A stretch of DNA of 6,588 nt, from positions 1 to 6,588 of the forward strand of contig JACMOQ010000438.1 in assembly GCA_014377905.1 (NCBI GenBank). Direction: 5' to 3'. Below the pieces are notes generated by a model. That model saw nothing but the letters and a program-made list of their open reading frames with translations. It did not search any database and had not been told where the DNA came from. Below are positions 1 to 6,121 of this stretch, piece by piece. The position numbers were made by a program, and so were the translations under genes. This stretch comes from Acetobacteraceae bacterium. Lineage in GTDB: Bacteria > Pseudomonadota > Alphaproteobacteria > Acetobacterales > Acetobacteraceae. How positions within the stretch are numbered: the first letter of the stretch is position 1; each line of letters opens with the position of its first letter.

Positions 1-224
1 AGCCGCGCCGCCCGCACCCGATCAGGCCGAAGCATCGCCCGCTCAACCCGCCCGGCCACATGGGTCAACCGCCGCCACAACGGCCCAATCAATCCCACCA
101 GCCTCGGCCGCCGCAAAAACCGCGCCGCCACCAACCCCGCCAGCCCAAGCAATATCATTCCCACCCGGCGCACCAACGCGGCAGCATCCTCGCTCAACAG
201 GGGGGAGATGATCGAAATATTCAT
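1..224 (-). CDS. Hypothetical small membrane-type protein, N-terminal part only
   Basis: An open frame runs from an ATG at 224 down to the left edge without a stop, giving 74 complete codons of an unfinished protein. I do not recognise the family. The N-terminus begins MNISIISPLLSED. A hydrophobic stretch at about residues 22-35 (GMILLGLAGLVAAR) could be one membrane segment. It is followed by a strongly arginine-rich part (FLRRPRL, then LWRRLTHVAGRVERAM), a pattern expected of a single-pass or membrane-associated protein with a basic cytoplasmic side. The start at 224 has no Shine-Dalgarno sequence. An in-frame ATG at residue 23 (158) is an alternative but would begin inside the hydrophobic stretch. 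The codon pattern (GC-rich third positions) matches the neighbours, which supports it being real. The C-terminus is missing, so no function is proposed. Confidence 0.6.
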   Translation of the reverse strand, partial: MNISIISPLLSEDAAALVRRVGMILLGLAGLVAARFLRRPRLVGLIGPLWRRLTHVAGRVERAMLRPDRVRAAR

Positions 225-229
225 GGTAT

Positions 230-245
230 AATTAATAACTTAATT
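230..245. repeat. AT-rich perfect inverted repeat (AATTAA-4-TTAATT)
   Basis: AATTAA at 230-235 and TTAATT at 240-245 are perfect reverse complements separated by TAAC. The repeat covers the candidate -10 element of the left-edge gene and lies just upstream of its start codon. It could be a regulator binding site, but AT-rich palindromes of this size also occur by chance, and the partner protein is not identifiable. Confidence 0.4.
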
Positions 246-260
246 GCGCAATCGCTGCAA
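232..260 (-). promoter_or_regulatory. Candidate promoter for the left-edge gene
   Basis: On the minus strand a TTGCAG element (255-260) is separated by 17 bases from TATTAA (232-237). These are partial matches to the -35 and -10 consensus (3 and 4 of 6 bases). The stretch is notably AT-rich within a GC-rich window. The -10 ends only seven bases before the ATG at 224, so transcription would begin at or next to the start codon. Assignment rests on consensus matching only. Confidence 0.35.
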
Positions 261-265
261 CCCCT

Positions 266-305
266 TTCTTCTCCCTCGTCCTTCGGGAGAGGGCCGGGGT
301 GAGGG
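266..305. repeat. GC-rich intergenic repeat, copy 1
   Basis: This stretch begins TTTCTTCTCCCTC and ends GGGGTGAGGG, a pattern I know as a common short dispersed intergenic repeat of GC-rich proteobacteria. It contains a CTCCC (271-275) / GGGAG (285-289) stem. Alternatively TCC and GGA pair around a TTCG tetraloop (279-288). It sits between the toxin stop codon at 312 and the left-edge gene, so it may form the 3' end structure of the toxin transcript. A diverged relative lies at 975-1005 on the other side of the toxin-antitoxin pair. Its genome-wide copy number cannot be seen here. Confidence 0.5.
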
Positions 306-311
306 CGCTAA

Positions 312-638
312 CTACGCAAAGATCACCGCAACCCGCGCCATAACCTCCGCCAAAATCGTCGCCGGCAATTCCTCGACCTTCCGCCCCTGCCATGCCTCCA
401 AATCAAGCACCCTCGGCTGATCGCAGCGCACCACCCCGCTGGTCACAATGCCCGAAAGCGGCACCGCAAACCCGATCCGTTCGGCAAACCCACCGCCATT
501 GGTGATCGGCAATACCACCGGCGCCCGTGTCGCCGCATTGAAAGCCGCTGGCGACACGATCAGCACCGGCCGATGTCCGCGCTGCTCCCGCCCCTCGACC
601 GGATCATGCGACACCATATAAATATCGCCCCGGTTCAT
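312..638 (-). CDS. mazF: Type II toxin, PemK/MazF family endoribonuclease (ChpB-like)
   Basis: The 108-residue protein is the usual length for a MazF/PemK toxin, a cytoplasmic ribonuclease that cleaves mRNA when its antitoxin is degraded. It opens with the family signature RGDIYMVSHDP, followed by EGREQRGHRPVLIVSP. Aligned by eye to E. coli MazF, E18, R23 and T46 fall at the catalytic positions E24, R29 and T52, so the active site looks intact. The order PIT-GG-FA, then GF-VPL, then GVVRCDQPRVLDL resembles E. coli ChpB more than MazF itself. The start codon overlaps the antitoxin stop (ATGA at 635-638), which couples translation. Expression is presumably driven and repressed from the site at 905-944. 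Cleavage specificity cannot be read from the sequence. The symbol marks the family, not a specific orthologue. Confidence 0.93.
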   Translation of the reverse strand: MNRGDIYMVSHDPVEGREQRGHRPVLIVSPAAFNAATRAPVVLPITNGGGFAERIGFAVPLSGIVTSGVVRCDQPRVLDLEAWQGRKVEELPATILAEVMARVAVIFA

Positions 639-892
639 ATCAGTTCACGTCCTACCGGCGCTGAATCAACCCATGCCTGCTCCCCCGCCGATCGATTCCC
701 GGTAAAATCCGACCCCGCCAGCAATTCGGCGAGCGTATAGCGCGGTCGCGGCTGCGGTTCGACGACCAGTCGGCCATTGTCCACCGAAACCCCCACCGTT
801 ACGCCGGCGCTGAGTTGCAGCAATTCAAGAATCGCCGGCGGCACCGCCAACATGACCGAGCCGCCGACCTTGCGGAGATTGGTGATGTGCAT
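635..892 (-). CDS. mazE: Type II antitoxin, AbrB/MazE family (ChpS-like)
   Basis: This 85-residue protein is the partner of the downstream toxin. Residues 1-46 form a SpoVT/AbrB-type swapped-hairpin DNA-binding domain, seen in MHITNLRKVGGSVMLAVP and the following LQLSAGVTVGVSVDNGRLVVEP. Residues 47-85 form an acidic, probably flexible tail containing RYTLAELLAGSD and EQAWVDSAPVGREL. This tail matches my memory of the toxin-binding end of E. coli ChpS (RYSLDELL...W..S.P.G.E). The start at 892 is fixed by an AAGGAG ribosome-binding site at 899-904, six bases away. In this family the antitoxin, alone and with toxin, represses its own promoter, and a perfect palindrome lies just upstream. Family assignment is secure; ChpS-like is by-eye resemblance. 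Confidence 0.92.
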   Translation of the reverse strand: MHITNLRKVGGSVMLAVPPAILELLQLSAGVTVGVSVDNGRLVVEPQPRPRYTLAELLAGSDFTGNRSAGEQAWVDSAPVGRELI

Positions 893-898
893 TGAGGT

Positions 899-904
899 CT
901 CCTT
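899..904 (-). promoter_or_regulatory. Strong ribosome-binding site of the antitoxin gene
   Basis: The minus strand reads AAGGAG six bases before the antitoxin ATG. It is the best Shine-Dalgarno match among the genes in this window. The toxin, by contrast, depends on the ATGA overlap, an arrangement expected to favour antitoxin synthesis. Confidence 0.8.
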
Positions 905-924
905 AGTTATATTTTAGTATAACT
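905..924. promoter_or_regulatory. Palindromic operator of the toxin-antitoxin operon
   Basis: AGTTATA (905-911) and TATAACT (918-924) are perfect 7-base inverted repeats around a 6-base spacer, directly upstream of the antitoxin ribosome-binding site. The palindrome overlaps the candidate -10 at 916-921, so a bound antitoxin would block RNA polymerase. Autoregulation through such palindromes is established for MazE/ChpS-type antitoxins; binding here is inferred from position and symmetry. Confidence 0.65.
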
Positions 925-944
925 ATTGGGCGGAGGGATTGTAA
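916..944 (-). promoter_or_regulatory. Candidate promoter of the toxin-antitoxin operon
   Basis: On the minus strand TATACT (916-921) matches the -10 consensus in five of six bases. TTACAA (939-944), 17 bases upstream, is a weak -35 (three of six). A start point about seven bases past the -10 would leave a leader of roughly 20 bases that includes the AAGGAG site. The alternative -10 reading TAAAAT lies slightly downstream in the same palindrome. Confidence 0.5.
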
Positions 945-974
945 CAGGGCTTCCGCAGGAGATACCGCAACCAA

Positions 975-1005
975 TTTCTTCCCCCCTTCCCCTCCGAGAG
1001 AGGGG
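975..1005. repeat. GC-rich intergenic repeat, diverged copy 2, with hairpin
   Basis: The stretch starts TTTCTTCC and carries a C-rich arm, then CCCCTC (989-994), a 5-base loop and GAGGGG (1000-1005), a perfect 6-bp stem. It resembles the left half of the repeat at 266-305 in the same orientation (TTTCTTC, C-rich arm, GAGAGGG), but lacks that copy's GGGGTGAGGG end. It lies between the toxin-antitoxin promoter and the end of the VOC gene, so it could form a 3' structure on the efflux/VOC transcript. No T tract follows on either strand, so it is not a canonical intrinsic terminator. Confidence 0.45.
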
Positions 1006-1040
1006 CGCTCTTGAGCAATTCTACCGTGCGTTAATCAGCC

Positions 1041-1063
1041 GAGGGTATAGCCGACGAACCCTC
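1041..1063. repeat. Hairpin containing the VOC stop codon region
   Basis: GAGGGT (1041-1046) and ACCCTC (1058-1063) are perfect inverted repeats with an 11-base loop. The right arm overlaps the TGA of the VOC gene (1062-1064). On the minus strand no run of T follows the stem, so a rho-independent terminator is not supported. It may protect the transcript's 3' end or be a remnant of the neighbouring intergenic repeat, since the flanking CCCTCACCCC (1059-1068) is the reverse complement of the end of copy 1 (296-305). Confidence 0.35.
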
Positions 1064-1847
1064 ACCCCACCCGCAAATCCAGCACCGCCCCCATCGCCGC
1101 CCCCGCCGGCACAACCCGGCTGACATTCCGGCTCCGCAACACCAACCCCGCCATATACTGCGCCCGTCCCGCGCCATCCGGCGCCGCTTCGCCATAGCGC
1201 GCCGCACATTCCCCCGGCGAAATAATCTCCACCGACGTCAACCCCACCGCCAACCGCACCCCATTTTTGATCGCCCCCACCGCATCCCGCCCGAACATCC
1301 GGGCAAAAACCGCCGCCGGCGCGTCAACATCATCCGCCACCATCACCACCGCTGCGATCCCGATCACCCCGTTCGCGTGGTGGCGCCATTCATCGCGCCA
1401 CACCAGATCGCGGGTGAAATGCTGGCAGAAATACACCCGCCCGGCGGGAATTGTCCCGCCATCGAGGTGAACGGTCCGAAACACCGCATCCCGCGCCCCG
1501 CCAGGCAACTCCACCGGTCGAGAAAACTCCACCGGCTTTTGCACCGGCACCCCCGCCGCCGCGCACGCCGCATAGGTCGCCGCACTATCCTCAGTGCCGA
1601 ACACCAACCCGTTCAACCCGCACGGAAACTGCATCACATCGGCGCGCGGCGTGGCAGCCTTCGGGTCAGCCGCGATCAGTTCCAGATAATCCGTGCCAAA
1701 CATCGCCAGATGGTTCATCGACCCGAGCGTATGGTAGCCCCGCGGCGTCATGGTGAAGCCCAGGCCGCGATAAACCTCAACCGCCTCGTCCATCTGGTCG
1801 CGGACATTGACAACGACATGGTCAAGCGTGGGGATCGGCGCGAACAT
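1062..1847 (-). CDS. VOC family protein with Glyoxalase_3-like fold
   Basis: This 261-residue protein belongs to the vicinal-oxygen-chelate (glyoxalase/dioxygenase) superfamily. The N-terminal module has LDHVVVNVRD (8-17, metal-type H10), then GYHTLGSMNHLAMFGTDYLE (37-56) and a characteristic CQHFTRDLVWR stretch (131-141), followed by HHANGVIGIAAVVMVADD (146-163) opening the second module and SVEIISP (195-201). This order fits the Glyoxalase_3 type; substrate and reaction are unknown. I place the start at 1847, where GGAG lies seven bases upstream. A longer frame back to 1880 would overlap the end of the pump gene and lacks such a site. The gene begins 13 bases after the pump gene stop, so co-transcription is likely. 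The C-terminus looks shortened: the last strand VVPAGAAMGAVLDL follows almost directly on LVLRSRN, where relatives, as I recall them, carry roughly 15-20 more residues. Confidence 0.85.
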   Translation of the reverse strand: MFAPIPTLDHVVVNVRDQMDEAVEVYRGLGFTMTPRGYHTLGSMNHLAMFGTDYLELIAADPKAATPRADVMQFPCGLNGLVFGTEDSAATYAACAAAGVPVQKPVEFSRPVELPGGARDAVFRTVHLDGGTIPAGRVYFCQHFTRDLVWRDEWRHHANGVIGIAAVVMVADDVDAPAAVFARMFGRDAVGAIKNGVRLAVGLTSVEIISPGECAARYGEAAPDGAGRAQYMAGLVLRSRNVSRVVPAGAAMGAVLDLRVG

Positions 1848-1860
1848 CGGCAGTCTCCGG

Positions 1861-4800
1861 TCAGTGTGGGGTTGATCCAAATGCGCGCTTGGCCCGCTCG
1901 CGCAACGTCTGGAATGTCACATACAGCATCGGGATCAGGAAAATCCCGATAATCGTCGCCCCCAGCATCCCGAAGAACACCGGCGTGCCGACCGCCCGGC
2001 GCGACAGCATCGCTGCCCCCTCGGCGGTAATCAGCGGCACCAGCCCAAGCACAAAGGCGATCGAGGTCATCACCACCGCGCGGAACCGCATGCTGGCGCC
2101 GGCGATGGCTGCGTCAACAATTGATAACCCCGCCTCGCGCTGTTCCTTGGCAAACTCCACAATCAGAATGCCGTTCTTGGCCGCCAGCGCGATCAGCACC
2201 ACCAGACCGATCTGGCCATATAAATCCATCGGCATGCCGCGCAAATAAAGCCCGCCATACGCCGCCAGCACCCCGATGGTAACCGATAGCAGCACCGGCA
2301 CCGGGATCATCCAGCTTTCGTAAAGCCCAACCAGGAACAGGTAAGCGAACAACACCGCCAGCGCCAGAATCGGCGCGGTTTGCCCGGCCGACCGGATTTC
2401 CTGATACGACCCACCCGACCATTCATACCCATAGCCAGGCGGCAGGGCCTTGCCCGAAATCTCCCCCATTACCGTCAACGCATCGCCCGACGATATGCCG
2501 GCGCCGGGCGAGCCTTGCACCGTGATCGTCCGATAATTATTGAACCGGCTGATTGTTTGCGGCCCCAGCACAATACGCGCATCTGCAATCGCGCGCAGCG
2601 GGATCATCGCGCCGGTTTTGGACCGGACGAAAATCCGCCACAACGCCGAAAGATCGGTGCGGTCCAGCGCCTCGCCTTGAAGATTAACCTGCCAGGTCCG
2701 CCCGAACAGATTGAAGTCGTTGATGTAAATTCCACCTAACGTCGCCTGCAAGGCGCTGAACACATCGGTGATCGACAATCCCAGCGCTTGCGCCTTGTCA
2801 CGATCAATGTCGAGAAACACCGACGGCACGGTCGGCGTAAAGCTCGAAAACACCCGCGACAGGCGCTTATCCTGGTTGGCCGCGACGACAAGGCTTTGCA
2901 ACGCGGACGCCATCTCGAACGGATCACGACCCTCAAGATTTTGCAGCTGATATTCAAATCCACCACTGGCCGACAGGCCCTGGATCGGTGGCAACGGCAC
3001 TGGGAAAATCAGCGCCGATCGGATCGATTGCACCGCGCCGGCAATCCGCCCGATCACCGCTGCCGCCTTGTCCGCCGGTTCGCGGCGGTCGGCAAACGGC
3101 TTCAACCGCACCACCAGAAAGGCGACATTGCTCTGCGCGCCGCCATCAAGGAACGAGAACCCAACGATCGACAGCACGTTCTCAACCTGCGTCTGTGCGC
3201 CAACGATTTTCTCGACCTGCGCCACCACCCCACGGGTCCGCGCCACCGATGCGCCATCCGGCAATTGCACCGCGACAAAGAATGCGCCCTGATCTTCTTC
3301 CGGCAGGAACCCGGTGGGAATGATGTTGGACATCCCAAAAATGCCAAAGCTTGCCGCGATAATCACCACCACCGCCAGCACCGACACCCGCAACAGCCGG
3401 CCGACCAAATACGAATAGCCGTGCCGCACCCCATCGATGCCGCGCATCACCCGGCCCATGATCCCGCGCTTCTTGTCGGCATGGCGCAGGAATACCCCAC
3501 ACAACGCCGGCGACAGGGTCAGCGCATTGATCGCCGAAATCACCATTGCAGCGCTGATGGTAACCGCAAACTGGCGGAACAACTGGCCGGAAATGCCAGG
3601 CACAAAGGCGATCGGAATGAACACCGACAGCAGCACCAGCGAAATCGCGATAATCGGCCCGGTAATCTGCTCCATCGCCTTCTTCGCCGCCTCCTTGGGC
3701 GACAGATGTGGCTCCTCCTCCATTACCCGTTCGACGTTTTCGACCACCACGATCGCGTCATCGACCACCACGCCCACCGCCAGCACCAGCGCCAGCAGGG
3801 AAACCGTGTTGGCGGAAAAGCCGAAAATCAGCAGCAGCGCGAACGTCCCGATCAGGCTGACCGGGACTGCCACCGCCGGAATGATCGTCGCGCGCATGTT
3901 GCCCAGAAAGATGTAAACCACCAGCACCACGAGCACGAACGCCTCGGCCAGCGTTTTCAGCACTTCGTTGATGGTGTCTGACACAAACGCCGAGCTGTCA
4001 TAGAAAATAATCGGCTTCACGCCATCGGGAAAGCGCTTGGCCAATTCATCGAGCGTATCTTTCACCCGCTTGGCGGTATCGACCGCGTTGGCCCCGGGCG
4101 CGAGACTGATGGCGAGGTTCACCGCCGGCTGGCCGTTGATCCGGCTTTCAGTGTCCTGGTTCGCTGCCCCCAACTCCACCCGCGCCACATCGCGCACCCG
4201 CAACACCGACCCATCCGGATTGGCGCGCAGCACCACCGCGCCAAATTCCTCCGGGCTCGCCTGCCGCCCTTTGGTCTGCAGGCTGAGCTGAAACGGATTG
4301 CCGTCATCGACCGGCTTGGCGCCCAACCGGCCAACCGCGCCCTGCACGTTCTGCGCCTGTAAGGCCTGAATAATGTCCGACGGCACCATCCCGAGATTGA
4401 CCAGACGTTCAGTCTCGAACCAGATCCGCATGGAATAGTCGAGCGCGCCGAACACCTGCACGCCGCCCACGCCGGCTACCCGCGCCAGCTGATCGACCAC
4501 GTTGATGGTGACGTAGTTCGACAGGAACAGCGGCGTTTGCTTGCCGCCTTCCGAGGTGAACCCGATAAACTCCAACGTCGCGGAATTGCGCTTGGAAACC
4601 ACAATCCCCTGGCGCTGCACTTCCGCCGGCATCCGCGACAACGCTGCCTGAACCCGGTTATTGACGTTGACAGTGTTGATGTCCGGATTGGTGCCGATCG
4701 CAAACGTCACCGTCAGCGAATACGTGCCGTCGCTGGAACTGTTCGACTTCATATAAAGCATCTGATCAACACCGTTGATCTGCGCTTCCAAGGGCTGGCC

Positions 4801-4986
4801 AACGGTCGATTCCACCACCACCGACGATGCGCCAGGGAACCTGGTGCTGACCTGCACCTGCGGCGGCACGATGTTGGGGAATTGCGCCACCGGAATTTGC
4901 AACCAGGCAATCGCGCCGGCCAGCGTGGTGATGATCGCAATGACAATCGCCAGCCGTGGCCGGTCAATGAAGACGCCCGAAATCAT
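1861..4986 (-). CDS. RND efflux pump, inner-membrane permease (HAE-1 family)
   Basis: The 1041-residue protein has the standard length of an AcrB/MexB/MexF-type proton/drug antiporter. TM1 is at about 9-29, TM2-TM6 at 344-496, TM7 at 533-552 and TM8-TM12 at 872-1024, with two large periplasmic loops between TM1/TM2 and TM7/TM8. All proton-relay residues are present: D409 and D410 in TM4 (GVVVDDAIVVVEN), K937 in TM10 (LAAKNGILIVEFAKE), and R967 and T974 before and in TM11, matching AcrB D407, D408, K940, R971 and T978. The switch-loop region GFSFLDGGAQSNVAF is at 609-623. The C-terminal GAAMLSRRAVGTPVFFGM is typical of HAE-1 pumps. The start at 4986 gives the canonical MISGVFIDRP and lies four bases after the adaptor stop with AAAGG upstream. 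A longer frame to 5055 would add 23 atypical residues and overlap the adaptor. Substrates are probably hydrophobic or amphiphilic compounds but cannot be specified. Confidence 0.96.
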   Translation of the reverse strand: MISGVFIDRPRLAIVIAIITTLAGAIAWLQIPVAQFPNIVPPQVQVSTRFPGASSVVVESTVGQPLEAQINGVDQMLYMKSNSSSDGTYSLTVTFAIGTNPDINTVNVNNRVQAALSRMPAEVQRQGIVVSKRNSATLEFIGFTSEGGKQTPLFLSNYVTINVVDQLARVAGVGGVQVFGALDYSMRIWFETERLVNLGMVPSDIIQALQAQNVQGAVGRLGAKPVDDGNPFQLSLQTKGRQASPEEFGAVVLRANPDGSVLRVRDVARVELGAANQDTESRINGQPAVNLAISLAPGANAVDTAKRVKDTLDELAKRFPDGVKPIIFYDSSAFVSDTINEVLKTLAEAFVLVVLVVYIFLGNMRATIIPAVAVPVSLIGTFALLLIFGFSANTVSLLALVLAVGVVVDDAIVVVENVERVMEEEPHLSPKEAAKKAMEQITGPIIAISLVLLSVFIPIAFVPGISGQLFRQFAVTISAAMVISAINALTLSPALCGVFLRHADKKRGIMGRVMRGIDGVRHGYSYLVGRLLRVSVLAVVVIIAASFGIFGMSNIIPTGFLPEEDQGAFFVAVQLPDGASVARTRGVVAQVEKIVGAQTQVENVLSIVGFSFLDGGAQSNVAFLVVRLKPFADRREPADKAAAVIGRIAGAVQSIRSALIFPVPLPPIQGLSASGGFEYQLQNLEGRDPFEMASALQSLVVAANQDKRLSRVFSSFTPTVPSVFLDIDRDKAQALGLSITDVFSALQATLGGIYINDFNLFGRTWQVNLQGEALDRTDLSALWRIFVRSKTGAMIPLRAIADARIVLGPQTISRFNNYRTITVQGSPGAGISSGDALTVMGEISGKALPPGYGYEWSGGSYQEIRSAGQTAPILALAVLFAYLFLVGLYESWMIPVPVLLSVTIGVLAAYGGLYLRGMPMDLYGQIGLVVLIALAAKNGILIVEFAKEQREAGLSIVDAAIAGASMRFRAVVMTSIAFVLGLVPLITAEGAAMLSRRAVGTPVFFGMLGATIIGIFLIPMLYVTFQTLRERAKRAFGSTPH

Positions 4987-4990
4987 CGCC

Positions 4991-6121
4991 TCAACCTTTC
5001 GGGGCCGGGGCAGGCGCAACCGGATTGCCCGGCCGGACCCGCTGCAACCCGTCAACGATCACCGTCTCGCCTTCCTGCAAACCCGACATGATGGTGGCGA
5101 GCGCCGGCGTCGACTGGCCGAGTTCAACCCGCCGCATCTGCGCCTTCTTCTCGGCATCGACGACATAGACATAATTGCCCTGCTGGTCGGACAGCACCGC
5201 CACCCGCGGCACCGCCAGCGCCTGCACCGGGGTCACCCCTTCGACCATCACGGTCACGAACTCGCCGTCCAATAACTCGCGATTGGCGATGTCGTCGGCC
5301 TTGGCGCCCTTGCGGACCGGATTGGCAATCCGTGCCCGCAAGGTCAGCGTATCGGTCGCTGCCGCCACTGACGGATCGACGTATTCGAGCTTGCCAAGCT
5401 CTGCGTACGTCTTGCCATCCGGCAACCGCAGGCGAATCTGGACTGCGGCAAACCCACCCTGGTCAGCATAGCGATTGCGCAAATCGAGTGCCGCCCGCAT
5501 CGCGATTGGGAACACCACATAAATCGGGTCCTGGCTGACGATGGTGGCAAGCGGGCCAGATGTCGGGCCAACAACATTGCCAACCGCGAACGCGCTGCGG
5601 CCGATCTTGCCGCTGATCGGGGCGCGGATTTCGGTGTAATCAAGGTTGATCTGCGATGCCCGCAACTGCGCCTGATTGGCCTGCAAAGTCGCGCTCAGGC
5701 TGGCTTCCTGGGCACGGGCATCATCAATCGACGAGATCTTTCCGGCCGGCGAATTGATCAGCGATTGCGCCCGCGCCAGCGTAATGCTGGCATTTTTCAG
5801 CACCGCATTGGTCTGCGCGATGGCGGCCTGCTTGGCGGCCAGATCAGCCTCAAACGTTCCGCGCTCCAACCGATACAGCAGATCGCCCTGTTTGACCTCG
5901 CTGCCCTCGACAAACCGCCGCTCCTGCAATCCGGCGATCACGCGCGCCACGAGATCGACCTTGTCGGTGGTCTGGATGCGCCCAACATAGGTGTTGCTTT
6001 CAACAACAGACTGCCTGGCAACCGTTACCACCCCGACCGAAGGTGGCCCCCCAGGACCGAACTGGGCCTGCGCGGCCGAAGCCAGCAGAACGGCACAGGC
6101 GGTAATTGCGAAACAACGCAT
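4991..6121 (-). CDS. RND efflux periplasmic adaptor (membrane fusion protein)
   Basis: This 376-residue protein is an AcrA/MexE-type adaptor linking the inner-membrane pump to an outer-membrane channel. Residues 1-19 form a signal peptide with an AQA cleavage site before Q20. I see no valid lipobox, so it is probably not lipidated, unlike AcrA. The two lipoyl half-motifs are at about 55-86 (VDLVARVIAGLQERRFVEG...GDLLYRLE) and 161-180 (DYTEIRAPISGKIGRS), flanking an alpha-helical hairpin at about 88-160 rich in A, Q and L. The beta-barrel and membrane-proximal domains follow to the end (GEFVTVMV, ALAVPRVAVL, GLQEGETVIVDGLQRVRPG), finishing in a Pro/Ala/Lys tail. It is the first gene of the run, four bases from the pump. 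Its own ribosome-binding site is weak: AGG lies almost against the ATG. An in-frame TGA shortly upstream excludes a longer start. No channel gene is visible nearby. Confidence 0.95.
   Translation of the reverse strand: MRCFAITACAVLLASAAQAQFGPGGPPSVGVVTVARQSVVESNTYVGRIQTTDKVDLVARVIAGLQERRFVEGSEVKQGDLLYRLERGTFEADLAAKQAAIAQTNAVLKNASITLARAQSLINSPAGKISSIDDARAQEASLSATLQANQAQLRASQINLDYTEIRAPISGKIGRSAFAVGNVVGPTSGPLATIVSQDPIYVVFPIAMRAALDLRNRYADQGGFAAVQIRLRLPDGKTYAELGKLEYVDPSVAAATDTLTLRARIANPVRKGAKADDIANRELLDGEFVTVMVEGVTPVQALAVPRVAVLSDQQGNYVYVVDAEKKAQMRRVELGQSTPALATIMSGLQEGETVIVDGLQRVRPGNPVAPAPAPKG

Noticed and set aside
60..302. 80-codon plus-strand frame at the left end
   Set aside because: The product is mostly P, Q, H and R and mirrors the minus-strand membrane-type gene, which has the more plausible composition.
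989..1063. Intrinsic terminators for the efflux/VOC transcript
   Set aside because: Stems exist, but no T run follows either of them on the minus strand.
926..1123. 65-codon plus-strand open frame in the gap before the VOC gene
   Set aside because: It crosses the intergenic repeat and runs into the VOC gene antisense, ending in a proline run. No ribosome-binding site supports it.
1848..1880. Upstream start for the VOC gene adding 11 residues
   Set aside because: It would overlap the pump gene's 3' end; the ATG at 1847 has GGAG at proper spacing.
2788..3981. Long plus-strand open frame (397 codons) opposite the pump gene
   Set aside because: Its product is rich in H, R and Q with no domain pattern, as expected for the reverse complement of a GC-rich gene. 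The minus-strand pump reading is complete and conserved throughout.
4987..5055. Upstream start for the pump gene adding 23 residues
   Set aside because: The added residues do not fit the family N-terminus, overlap the adaptor gene, and the internal ATG at 4986 gives the canonical start next to a usable ribosome-binding site.
4537..5275. Plus-strand open frames across the adaptor/pump junction
   Set aside because: They are antisense to two well-supported genes, lack ribosome-binding sites and have low-complexity composition.
6095..6121. Possible lipobox (ITAC) in the adaptor signal peptide
   Set aside because: The cysteine is residue 9, before the hydrophobic core, so there is no room for an h-region ahead of it. 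A signal peptidase I site (AQA before Q20) fits better.
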